DNA from: TMP-24 sp031376305
Lineage (GTDB): Bacteria > Pseudomonadota > Alphaproteobacteria > Rhodobacterales > Rhodobacteraceae
Assembly (NCBI GenBank): GCA_031376305.1
Contig: JANMDM010000065.1
Coordinates: 1-5,721, forward strand
Length of the DNA stretch: 5,721 bases
Direction: 5' to 3'
The translations under genes and the position numbers were made by a program. The notes under the pieces are model-generated. The model did not search any database. It saw only the letters and a program-made list of their open reading frames with translations, and had not been told where the DNA came from. This document shows, piece after piece, positions 1 to 5,721 of the stretch. Every line of letters starts with the position of its first letter. Position 1 is the first letter of the stretch.

Positions 1-71
1 GAACTCCATCTCGAGCTTGTTGCCGATCTGCGTCCGCACCGCCGCCGAACACGAAATCCCCCCCAGCGGCG
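1..71. repeat. Left copy of exact 71-base terminal direct repeat
   Basis: Bases 1-71 are identical to bases 5651-5721, in the same orientation, and reach exactly to both window edges. The segment codes for cyclase residues of about 131-153 on the minus strand (GGISCSAAVRTQIGNKLEMEF). The matching part of gene B (from 3705) differs at several bases, so general family conservation does not explain the identity. Such an overlap is typical of a contig closing on itself, or of one bounded on both sides by the same assembly word. Confidence 0.97.
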
Positions 72-459
72 CCAGCGCTTCCAGCCTTGCCGCCATGTTC
101 ACGCCGTCGCCATAGAAATCATCGCCATCGACGATCAGATCACCGACATTGATGCCGATACGGAACTTGATATGGCGATCCTCGGGCACGCCTGCGTTGC
201 GCTCGGGCATGCCGCGCTGGATTTCCACCGCACAGCGGGCGGCGTTCAGAACGGATGCGAACTCCACCAGAAACCCGTCGCCCATCACCTTGAAGATGCG
301 CCCGCCGTGCTTGACCATGGTCGGATCAAAGAACTCCCGCCGATGGTGCTTGAGTGCTGCCATCGTGCGTTCCTCGTTGGCTTCCATCAGCCGGGAATAG
401 CCCACCACATCTGCGGCAAGGATCGCGGCGAGGCGGCGTTCGACAAGGTCGTCAGTCAT
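1..459 (-). CDS. Class III adenylate cyclase, N-terminal 153 residues (C-prime, partial at left edge)
   Basis: This is the start of a class III nucleotide cyclase, predicted to make cyclic AMP from ATP in the cytoplasm. Translation begins at ATG 459-457 with MTDDLVERRLAAILAADVVG and is open to base 1. Visible catalytic residues are the metal-binding Asp17 (AADVVGYS) and Asp61 (KVMGDGFLVEF), the adenine-selecting Lys57 and Asp114 (GDDFYGDGVN), and the transition-state residues Asn121 and Arg125 (VNMAARLE). The Lys/Asp pair is known to favour ATP over GTP. Its ATG overlaps the stop of the preceding cyclase gene (A) as ATGA, and only a weak AGG lies 9 bases upstream, so translational coupling is likely. 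The C-terminal half is missing from this edge. If the window is circular, the gene continues in frame at base 5650 and ends at 4235, giving 624 residues. Otherwise this is a separate paralogue of the right-hand fragment. Confidence 0.93.
   Translation of the reverse strand, partial: MTDDLVERRLAAILAADVVGYSRLMEANEERTMAALKHHRREFFDPTMVKHGGRIFKVMGDGFLVEFASVLNAARCAVEIQRGMPERNAGVPEDRHIKFRIGINVGDLIVDGDDFYGDGVNMAARLEALAPLGGISCSAAVRTQIGNKLEMEF
456..459 (-). promoter_or_regulatory. ATGA stop/start overlap joining gene A to C-prime
   Basis: The four bases read ATGA on the minus strand: the ATG of C-prime and the TGA stop of A share two bases. This arrangement is known to allow a terminating ribosome to restart, and there is no strong ribosome site ahead of C-prime (only AGG at 471-469). 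Confidence 0.8.
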
Positions 460-2243
460 GGCGCAGAGCCTATTGAGGTCGAGAGGGGGACGTGGTCGGT
501 CGCTGATGGGACGAACCCAACCATGGTGTAACTTGTGCACCAATGCTCCTTGTCTTGTTCACGCGCGCACATCTTGATCTGATAGTCGATCATGATCAAC
601 GGTTCATGGCCAATCGGACGCTCCCGAAAGTAGGTTTCGACTGCGGCTCTCGCCTTGTCGATTTTTCCCGACCGGGCATAGGACGCGGCTGCCGTTAGCC
701 AAAGAAATGCCGGAAAAGCCGTGTAGCTTTCAAAAATCTCAATCGCCTTTTCATAGTTGCCAAGCATGTGATGGCAATCGCTCAAGGCATCGAGGCGCTG
801 GTCGTTCCGTGCATAGGGTTCCAGTTGTTCCGATTTTGCATACCAGTCAAGGGCCCGTAGTGGATCCCCTCCATAGGTCAGCGCACATGCACGCACAAAG
901 TGTGCGAACGGATCGTTCGGGTTCAGCGTGATCGCCCGCTCAGAGATTGTCAGGGCCAGAAGCGGCTCGCAGGCGACATGGTAGGTGAAGGCGACGTAGG
1001 CGTTTACCCTTGGATCGCGATCATCAAGCAAGATTGCCCGCGTCGCATGTTCCTTGGCCTTGGTCAGCGCGATCTCGGGCGCGATGCCGAGAACGTACAA
1101 ACCGTAAGCATACGACATGCCCAGCCCCGCATGGGCCGGCGCATAGCAGGAATCGGCGGCAAGTGATTTTTCAAACCAACTGCGTGCAAGTTCGGGGCCT
1201 TCGTTCAATTGCGACAGCGCCCAACGCCCGCGCAGCGCACAATCGTATGCAGTGAAATTTCCCTGCGGCTTGCCCACCATTGACTGAACTGCAGAGCGGT
1301 CAATATGACCGGGAACCATGCCGGCAATGATCTGCACCACCTCGTCCTGCACCGCAAAGATGTCGGCAAGATCACGGTCAAATCGCTCTCCCCACAAGTG
1401 TCCCCCTGTTGCAGTATCGATCAACTGCGCGGTGACACGCACCCGATTGCCCGATTTGCGGACGCTGCCTTCAACCGCATATTGCACGCCAAGCTCGCGC
1501 CCCACTGTCTGGATGTTTGGCGATTTTCCCTTGTACTGGAACGTCGAATTGCGTGCTGTGACGTGCAGAGTCTTGAAGCGGCTGAGTTCGGTGATGATGT
1601 CCTCGGTCAGGCCATCTGAAAAATACTCTTGTTCGGGATCGCCTGACATGTTGGTGAACGGCAGGACGGCGATAGAAGGTTTGCCGCGCGCGATGCTGGC
1701 GGCCGCGTGGGCGGGCTGTGCGACAGACCTGTAGGTATGCACAGGCTGGGTGATGTTCTTCAAAATCTGTTCACCCATGTCGGCGAAAGTCGTATCCAGC
1801 TTGTCCCGAACTTCGGCATGGACCTTGGCCGAGATGCAGATCCCGCCCGGTTCTGCCAGCCCCTCCAGCCGGACAGCGACGTTTACCCCGTCGCCGTTGA
1901 GGTCGGCGCCCTCCACCATGACATCCCCCAGATTGACGCCGATGCGAAAGATGATGCGCTGATCCTGCGGCACGCTTTCGTTCCGCGCGGCCATGCTCGC
2001 CTGAATCTCGACGGCACAGCGCGCCGCACTGACGACCGATCCGAACTCCACCAGAAACCCGTCACCCATCACCTTGAAGATGCGCCCGCCGTGCTTGGCC
2101 ATGGTCGGATCAAAGAATTCACGGCGATGGTGCTTCAAAGCCGCCATCGTGCGTTCCTCGTTGGCTTCCATCAGGCGGCTGTAGCCCACGACGTCGGCGG
2201 CAAGGATCGCGGCGAGGCGACGTTCGACGTTTTCTTCGGCCAT
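456..2243 (-). CDS. Class III adenylate cyclase with TolB-like and divergent TPR-type region (A)
   Basis: A complete 595-residue cyclase. Residues 1 to about 170 form the catalytic domain, with Asp17 and Asp61 (metals), Lys57 and Asp114 (adenine selection), Asn121 and Arg125 all present, so it should be active on ATP. The aromatic residue of the DFYG motif in its neighbours is Asn116 here (ADLNGDGVN). Residues 188 to about 315 are a TolB/FlgO-like domain (KPSIAVLPFTNMSGDPEQE, EGSVRKSGNRVR, HLWGERFDRDLADIF). Residues from about 330 to 560 are helical and TPR-like (AITLNPNDPFAHF, GNYEKAIEIFESY) but align poorly with B and C, and the WF-ND-D-IR-PRY ending of B and C is absent. The chosen start (MAEENVERR) has GGAAGG just upstream and matches B. 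An in-frame ATG at 2285 would add 14 residues but lacks a clear ribosome site. The stop TGA overlaps the start of C-prime. The first 68 codons look recently exchanged with B. Confidence 0.93.
   Translation of the reverse strand: MAEENVERRLAAILAADVVGYSRLMEANEERTMAALKHHRREFFDPTMAKHGGRIFKVMGDGFLVEFGSVVSAARCAVEIQASMAARNESVPQDQRIIFRIGVNLGDVMVEGADLNGDGVNVAVRLEGLAEPGGICISAKVHAEVRDKLDTTFADMGEQILKNITQPVHTYRSVAQPAHAAASIARGKPSIAVLPFTNMSGDPEQEYFSDGLTEDIITELSRFKTLHVTARNSTFQYKGKSPNIQTVGRELGVQYAVEGSVRKSGNRVRVTAQLIDTATGGHLWGERFDRDLADIFAVQDEVVQIIAGMVPGHIDRSAVQSMVGKPQGNFTAYDCALRGRWALSQLNEGPELARSWFEKSLAADSCYAPAHAGLGMSYAYGLYVLGIAPEIALTKAKEHATRAILLDDRDPRVNAYVAFTYHVACEPLLALTISERAITLNPNDPFAHFVRACALTYGGDPLRALDWYAKSEQLEPYARNDQRLDALSDCHHMLGNYEKAIEIFESYTAFPAFLWLTAAASYARSGKIDKARAAVETYFRERPIGHEPLIMIDYQIKMCAREQDKEHWCTSYTMVGFVPSATDHVPLSTSIGSAP
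2041..2243. repeat. Near-identical 5' tract of gene A, paired with 3961-4163
   Basis: These 203 bases (codons 1-68 of A) differ from the start of B (3961-4163, a constant offset of 1920) at only 9 positions by direct counting, about 96% identity. In the next 60 bases downstream in the gene (1981-2040 against 3901-3960) identity falls to about 41 of 60. The sharp edge near codon 68 suggests recent gene conversion or unequal recombination. Confidence 0.85.
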
Positions 2244-2309
2244 CTCACCTTCCAGTTCAAAGGGTGCCGCAAGGAGGCAGGACATAGTTCGCTCAACGCC
2301 GCAACAAAG
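2244..2309 (-). other. 66-base gap between B and A
   Basis: Holds the ribosome site of A. A short imperfect stem (TGCC pairing with GGCA around a seven-base loop) is too weak for a terminator and has no T run. No convincing promoter is seen. Part of the gap (2244-2285) is open in frame with A and would be coding if the ATG at 2285 were used. Confidence 0.55.
2248..2253 (-). promoter_or_regulatory. Ribosome binding site of gene A
   Basis: On the minus strand GGAAGG lies four bases before ATG 2243, with GGTGAG running into the start. It supports 2243 over the ATG at 2285, which has no purine-rich match at the right distance. Confidence 0.6.
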
Positions 2310-4163
2310 CTATTTCATCAACGCAAGCAGACCCGGATAGCGCGGATGCGCCCGTATGTTTTCCAGATCGGAATCGTTCAGGAACCACAACTGCTGATCC
2401 TTCGAGACCAGCTTCAGATAGACCTCCAGCAGATCAATGCTGCGGTCCACCTCGCCCAGCAAGGCATAGGTGCAGGCGGCGTTATAGCGCACAACGTTGT
2501 CATCCGGATCAATCGACAGCGCCCGGTCCAGCCAGTCGCGCGCCCGGTCATTCTCGCCCAGATAGGCCAGTGTCACCGCCCCCAGTTGCGCCGGTTTGCT
2601 GTCTTCGGGGTGCAGATGCAGCCACGCCTCGGCGCGCTTCACCCCCAGCCGCGCATAGCTCGCGGCCGCGTCGTACCGCCCCAGCGAAACCATAATCTGC
2701 TGCAACATCAGCGGCACCTGGTAGTCATCCGGCTGTAATTCCAGCGCCCGCATGTAATGCTTGGCGGCGAGATCAAACGCGCCCATCGCGGCAAAGTAGC
2801 GGGCATAGAAGCCATGGGCGTCAACGCTGTTGGGGTCGAGTGCCAGCGCGCGTTCAAACGCCGGCACGGCATCGGCGCGGTTGTTGCTTTGCATCAGGGC
2901 AAGGCCGCGCGCCGCATGCGCTTCGGCCAGATCGGGTTGCAGCGCAAGGGCGCGGTCGGCAAGGCGCAGAATATCGGCAATGGGTGTCTCGACCCCGTGC
3001 ATGGACAAGAGCGTCGAGGCGCAGTTGGCCATCCCGGCGTAGGCCAGCGCATAGTTCGGGTCCAGCTCCGCCGCGCGCGCGAACATGCGATTGGCCAGCA
3101 CGATGCCCGATCTGGTGCCGTGATAGAAGAACTGCCTGCCGCGCAGGTAAGTGGTGTAGGCCTCCACATTCCCGGTGGGCGCAAGTTCGATCGCCTCTTT
3201 CTCTTCGGGCAGCAGTTTCACCTTCAACTGCGCCACGATGGTCTGGGTAATCTCGTCCTGCACCGCGAAAATGTCGCTGAGGTCGCGGTCATAGCGTTCG
3301 GCCCACAGATGCCCGTCCGTCGCCCCCTCGATCAACTGCGCGGTGATGCGCACCCGGTTGCCCGCCTTGCGCACCGAGCCTTCGACGATATAGGCCACCC
3401 CCAACTGCTTGGCGACCTGCTCAAGGTTCAGCGCCTTGCCTTTGGTGGCAAATACCGTGTTGCGGCTGATGACGAACAGGCCGGAAACCTTGGACAGATC
3501 GGTGATGATGTCCTCGGTGATGCCGTCGCTGAAAAACTCCTGCTCGGGGTCGTTGCTCATGTTGGCAAAGGGCAGCACGGCGACCGATGGCTTGTCGTGG
3601 CGGGGGACGGCGCCTTTGGCGGTGGGTGCAGCCTCGGCCATGTTGATGAAATAAACATGCACCGGTTGGGCGATGTTCTTCACGGTCTTTTCGCCCTGAT
3701 CGAGGAACTCCATTTCCAGCTTGTTGCCGATCTGCGTCCGCACCGCCGCTGAACACGAGATCCCGCCCGGCGAGGCCAACCCCTCCAGCCGTGCCGCCAT
3801 ATTGACGCCGTCGCCGTAGAAATCATCGCCGTCGACGATCAGATCGCCGACGTTGATGCCGATGCGGAACTTGATATGGCGGTCTTCGGGCACACCCTCA
3901 TTGCGCCCGATCATGCCGCGCTGAACCTCTACTGCGCAACGCGCGGCGTTCAGGACGGATGCGAACTCCACCAGAAACCCGTCACCCATCACCTTGAAGA
4001 TGCGCCCGCCGTGCTTGGCCATCGTCGGATCAAAGAATTCACGGCGATGGTGCTTCAAAGCCGCCATCGTGCGTTCCTCATTCGCCTCCATCAGGCGGGA
4101 ATAGCCCACGACGTCGGCGGCAAGGATCGCGGCGAGGCGACGTTCGACGTTCTCTTCGGCCAT
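2310..4163 (-). CDS. Class III adenylate cyclase with TolB-like and TPR domains (B)
   Basis: A complete 617-residue cyclase, predicted cytoplasmic and making cyclic AMP. The catalytic domain covers residues 1 to about 172, with Asp17, Lys57, Asp61, Asp114, Asn121 and Arg125 in place. After a 14-18 residue linker, the TolB/FlgO-like domain runs from 191 to about 315 (KPSVAVLPFANMSNDPEQE, FSDGITEDIITDLS, EGSVRKAGNRVRITAQLIEG). TPR-like helices fill about 355 to 590, with repeating LDPN/LQPD turns at 367-370, 408-411, 442-445, 476-479 and 551-554. It ends in LWFLNDSDLENIRAHPRYP, a tail shared with C. No hydrophobic membrane helix is seen. The start MAEENVERR at 4163 has GAGGG seven bases upstream; an in-frame TTG at 4181 is less likely. 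It lies 71 bases after the stop of C and 66 bases before A. The TPR region probably binds a partner or regulator, but which one cannot be read from the sequence. Confidence 0.95.
   Translation of the reverse strand: MAEENVERRLAAILAADVVGYSRLMEANEERTMAALKHHRREFFDPTMAKHGGRIFKVMGDGFLVEFASVLNAARCAVEVQRGMIGRNEGVPEDRHIKFRIGINVGDLIVDGDDFYGDGVNMAARLEGLASPGGISCSAAVRTQIGNKLEMEFLDQGEKTVKNIAQPVHVYFINMAEAAPTAKGAVPRHDKPSVAVLPFANMSNDPEQEFFSDGITEDIITDLSKVSGLFVISRNTVFATKGKALNLEQVAKQLGVAYIVEGSVRKAGNRVRITAQLIEGATDGHLWAERYDRDLSDIFAVQDEITQTIVAQLKVKLLPEEKEAIELAPTGNVEAYTTYLRGRQFFYHGTRSGIVLANRMFARAAELDPNYALAYAGMANCASTLLSMHGVETPIADILRLADRALALQPDLAEAHAARGLALMQSNNRADAVPAFERALALDPNSVDAHGFYARYFAAMGAFDLAAKHYMRALELQPDDYQVPLMLQQIMVSLGRYDAAASYARLGVKRAEAWLHLHPEDSKPAQLGAVTLAYLGENDRARDWLDRALSIDPDDNVVRYNAACTYALLGEVDRSIDLLEVYLKLVSKDQQLWFLNDSDLENIRAHPRYPGLLALMK
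3961..4163. repeat. Near-identical 5' tract of gene B, paired with 2041-2243
   Basis: Partner of the tract at the start of A. The same interval compared with C-prime (257-459) shows about 24 differences in 203 bases, about 88% identity. So at their 5' ends B is closer to A than to C-prime, while everywhere else B is closer to the C-type gene. Confidence 0.85.
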
Positions 4164-4234
4164 CACCTGTCCCTCAATCAATTGCCGCGACGTTAGGGCT
4201 TAGTGGACACGACAGCAAGGCGGCTGGTGGCCAC
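4164..4234 (-). other. 71-base gap between C and B
   Basis: The only gap before B. It holds the ribosome site of B and, next to the stop of C, a perfect 8-base palindrome GTGGCCAC (4227-4234). There is no stem followed by a T run, so no intrinsic terminator, and no clear -35/-10 pair. Read-through from C into B is likely. Confidence 0.6.
4171..4175 (-). promoter_or_regulatory. Ribosome binding site of gene B
   Basis: On the minus strand GAGGG lies seven bases before ATG 4163, a good Shine-Dalgarno match and spacing. It supports the start shared with A (MAEENVERR) over the upstream TTG at 4181, which would place this site inside the coding region. Confidence 0.65.
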
Positions 4235-5721
4235 TCAGCCCGCCAGATCGAGCAGCTTCTGATAGCGCGGATCGCTGCGGATCGGTTCAAAATCGGGATC
4301 GTTCCTGAACCAGAGCTTTGCGTCGCGCGCCACATTCTGAATCCAGATTTCCAGAAGATCAAAGGCTCTGTCAGCTTCACCAAGTTGCGCGTAGGCGCAG
4401 GCCGCGTTGTAACGCACATTGTTGTCGTCGGGATCAATCTCCAGGGCGCGCGCCAGCCATGCCTTGGCCTGCTCCGCTTCGCCAAGATATGCCAGTGCCG
4501 GAGCAATCAACTGCGCGGGTCTGGAGTTTTCCGGATGCCGCCGAAGGGCTTCTTCGGCGCGCTTCACCCCGATCTGAACGTAGGTGTGTACTTTGTTGTG
4601 CTGTCTGAGCGGCACCATGACCTGCGATGCGAAAAGCGGCGCTTCATAGTCGTCCGGCCGGATCTCGGTTGCTCGCATGAAGTGTTCCGCCGCCCGCGCA
4701 TAGTCGCCGGTGTTGGTAAGGAACCGGCCAAAATAGAAATGCGCCTCATAGCTATTGGGGTCGAGTACCATCGCCTGTTCGAACGCGGATACGGCTTCGG
4801 CGCGTCGGTCATCGACAGCCAAGGCGTTTCCGCGCGCTGCCTGGGCCTCTGCCAGATCGGGATTGATCGCCAGCCCCTTGTCGGCGATCGCGATGATTTC
4901 ATCGACCGAAATTTCGGCCCCGTGCTGCGATTTCAGACGCGATGCGCAGTGTGCCAGTCCGGCATAGGCGCGCGCATATCCCGGATCAAGCGCGATTGCC
5001 CGCGCGAACAAATGCTGGGCGGTCAACAGCGATGACTTTGTCCCATTTCGATAGAACTCCATGCCTTTCAGGTAGTTGGTATAGGCCTCGACATCGTTGG
5101 TCGGTGCCTGTTCGATGGCTTGCTTTTCCTCCGGCAGCAGCGTGACCTTCAACTGGGCCACGATCGTCTGGGTGATCTCATCCTGAAGTTCAAAGATATC
5201 GGTCAGTTCCCGGTCATAGCGCTCGGCCCAGAGGTGGCGGTCGGTGGCGCCTTCGATCAACTGCGCGGTGATCCGCACCCGGTTCCCGGCCTTGCGCACC
5301 GACCCTTCCACCACATAGGCCACGCCCAACTGCCGCGCGGCCTGTTGCAGGTTCAATGCCTTGCCTTTGAGTGTGAACACCGTGTTGCGGCTTAGCACCG
5401 ACAGGCCCGAGACCTTCGAAAGGTCAGTAATGATGTCTTCTGTGATGCCGTCGCTGAAGTATTCCTGTTCGGGGTCGTTCGACATATTCGAGAACGGCAG
5501 AACCGCCACCGATGGCTTATCGGCCTGCATGGCGGATTGGGCAGTGGCCGCGGCCTGCGGGGCACAGGGCTGCAGGGCCGCGGCCATGTTGATGAAGTAC
5601 ACATGCACCGGCTGCGCGATGTTCTTGACGGTCTTTTCGCCCTGATCGAGGAACTCCATCTCGAGCTTGTTGCCGATCTGCGTCCGCACCGCCGCCGAAC
5701 ACGAAATCCCCCCCAGCGGCG
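4235..5721 (-). CDS. Class III adenylate cyclase, C-terminal part with TolB-like and TPR domains (C, partial at right edge)
   Basis: The reading frame is open to the right edge and holds 494 residues, from the last part of the cyclase domain (PLGGISCSAAVRTQIGNKLE) to stop TGA 4237-4235. Numbered as in a full 624-residue protein, the fragment begins at residue 131. A linker of alanine and glutamine (about 176-197, AALQPCAPQAAATAQSAMQA) leads to a TolB/FlgO-like domain at 198 to about 322 (KPSVAVLPFSNMSNDPEQE, EGSVRKAGNRVRITAQLIEG), followed by TPR-like helices (AIALDPGYARAYAGLAHC, MVLDPNSYEAHFYFG, ALEIDPDDNNVRYNAACAY). It ends LWFRNDPDFEPIRSDPRYQK. It is closest to B along its length and differs most in the linker. 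The catalytic residues lie beyond the edge. If the two 71-base ends are one locus, they are supplied by the fragment at bases 459-1, in frame. A GTG at 5689 is open as a start codon but sits inside the conserved domain and is not the true start. Confidence 0.92.
   Translation of the reverse strand, partial: PLGGISCSAAVRTQIGNKLEMEFLDQGEKTVKNIAQPVHVYFINMAAALQPCAPQAAATAQSAMQADKPSVAVLPFSNMSNDPEQEYFSDGITEDIITDLSKVSGLSVLSRNTVFTLKGKALNLQQAARQLGVAYVVEGSVRKAGNRVRITAQLIEGATDRHLWAERYDRELTDIFELQDEITQTIVAQLKVTLLPEEKQAIEQAPTNDVEAYTNYLKGMEFYRNGTKSSLLTAQHLFARAIALDPGYARAYAGLAHCASRLKSQHGAEISVDEIIAIADKGLAINPDLAEAQAARGNALAVDDRRAEAVSAFEQAMVLDPNSYEAHFYFGRFLTNTGDYARAAEHFMRATEIRPDDYEAPLFASQVMVPLRQHNKVHTYVQIGVKRAEEALRRHPENSRPAQLIAPALAYLGEAEQAKAWLARALEIDPDDNNVRYNAACAYAQLGEADRAFDLLEIWIQNVARDAKLWFRNDPDFEPIRSDPRYQKLLDLAG
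5651..5721. repeat. Right copy of exact 71-base terminal direct repeat
   Basis: Identical to bases 1-71. Overlaying the two copies gives a 5650-base circle in which the minus-strand frame passes from base 1 to base 5650 (Phe153 to Leu154) without shift or stop. Confidence 0.97.

Noticed and set aside
2244..2285. Longer start for gene A at ATG 2285 (MSCLLAAPFELEGE extension)
   Set aside because: No clear ribosome site lies upstream, and the extension has no counterpart in B or C-prime. The ATG at 2243 has GGAAGG and aligns with the starts of the paralogues. Not fully excluded.
1707..2738. 343-codon open frame on the plus strand across the A/B junction
   Set aside because: It is antisense to two well-supported cyclase genes. 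Its repeated His/Glu-rich stretches are the mirror of the conserved catalytic core and recur opposite each copy. It resembles no known family, and long antisense frames are common in GC-rich genes.
2757..3752. 331-codon open frame on the plus strand opposite gene B
   Set aside because: It is a shadow of the codon pattern of B. The sense protein has clear domains and catalytic residues; the antisense one has none.
4164..4181. Longer start for gene B at TTG 4181
   Set aside because: TTG is a rare start, the extra six residues are not shared, and the good GAGGG site would fall inside the gene.
4227..4234. Palindrome GTGGCCAC as operator or terminator next to the stop of C
   Set aside because: Eight-base palindromes are common in GC-rich DNA. 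It is not repeated in the other gap and has no T run after it.
4385..5035. 216-codon open frame on the plus strand opposite gene C
   Set aside because: Antisense to the TPR region of C, with no recognisable domain and no convincing ribosome site.
1..5721. Small plasmid or phage genome
   Set aside because: Despite the circular closure there is no replication, mobilisation, packaging or partition gene and no room for an origin beyond gaps of 66 and 71 bases. A loop in a chromosomal array is simpler.
1..5721. CRISPR array or interspersed repeat cassette
   Set aside because: The repeats seen are paralogous coding regions about 1.8-1.9 kb apart plus the terminal overlap. There are no short regularly spaced repeats.

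Overview
The window is GC-rich (roughly 60% by eye) and almost entirely coding on the minus strand. Codon use and protein style suggest an alphaproteobacterium of the rhizobial or Rhodobacterales kind, where families of class III nucleotide cyclases are often much expanded. That assignment is inference. No rRNA, tRNA, transposase, replication gene, CRISPR array or plus-strand gene is supported.

Read in the direction of transcription (high to low coordinates), there are four cyclase reading frames head to tail. (1) 5721-4235 is the C-terminal part of a cyclase, 'C', running off the right edge. (2) 4163-2310 is a complete 617-residue cyclase, 'B'. (3) 2243-456 is a complete 595-residue cyclase, 'A', with a divergent C-terminal half. 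(4) 459-1 is the N-terminal 153 residues of a cyclase, 'C-prime', running off the left edge. The proteins share one plan: an N-terminal class III adenylate/guanylate cyclase homology domain, a TolB/FlgO-like domain, and a C-terminal TPR-type helical repeat region. The key catalytic residues can be read in A, B and C-prime, and the pattern (Lys plus Asp) predicts ATP rather than GTP as substrate. No membrane segment is apparent, so soluble cytoplasmic enzymes are likely. Gaps between genes are 71 and 66 bases, and A overlaps C-prime by an ATGA, which fits one cotranscribed unit.

The first 71 bases of the window are identical to the last 71 bases. Joined there, the sequence closes into a 5650-base circle, the reading frame runs through the join, and fragments C and C-prime become one intact 624-residue cyclase. 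The circle would then be three cyclase genes with no non-coding stretch above 71 bases and no replication gene. Two readings fit: a collapsed or looped assembly of a longer chromosomal tandem array (favoured), or a real circular molecule such as an excised array unit.

A second signal is mosaicism. A and B are about 96% identical in DNA over their first 203 bases, then drop abruptly to about 68%. B and C-prime stay at about 86-88% throughout. This pattern suggests gene conversion between neighbouring paralogues.
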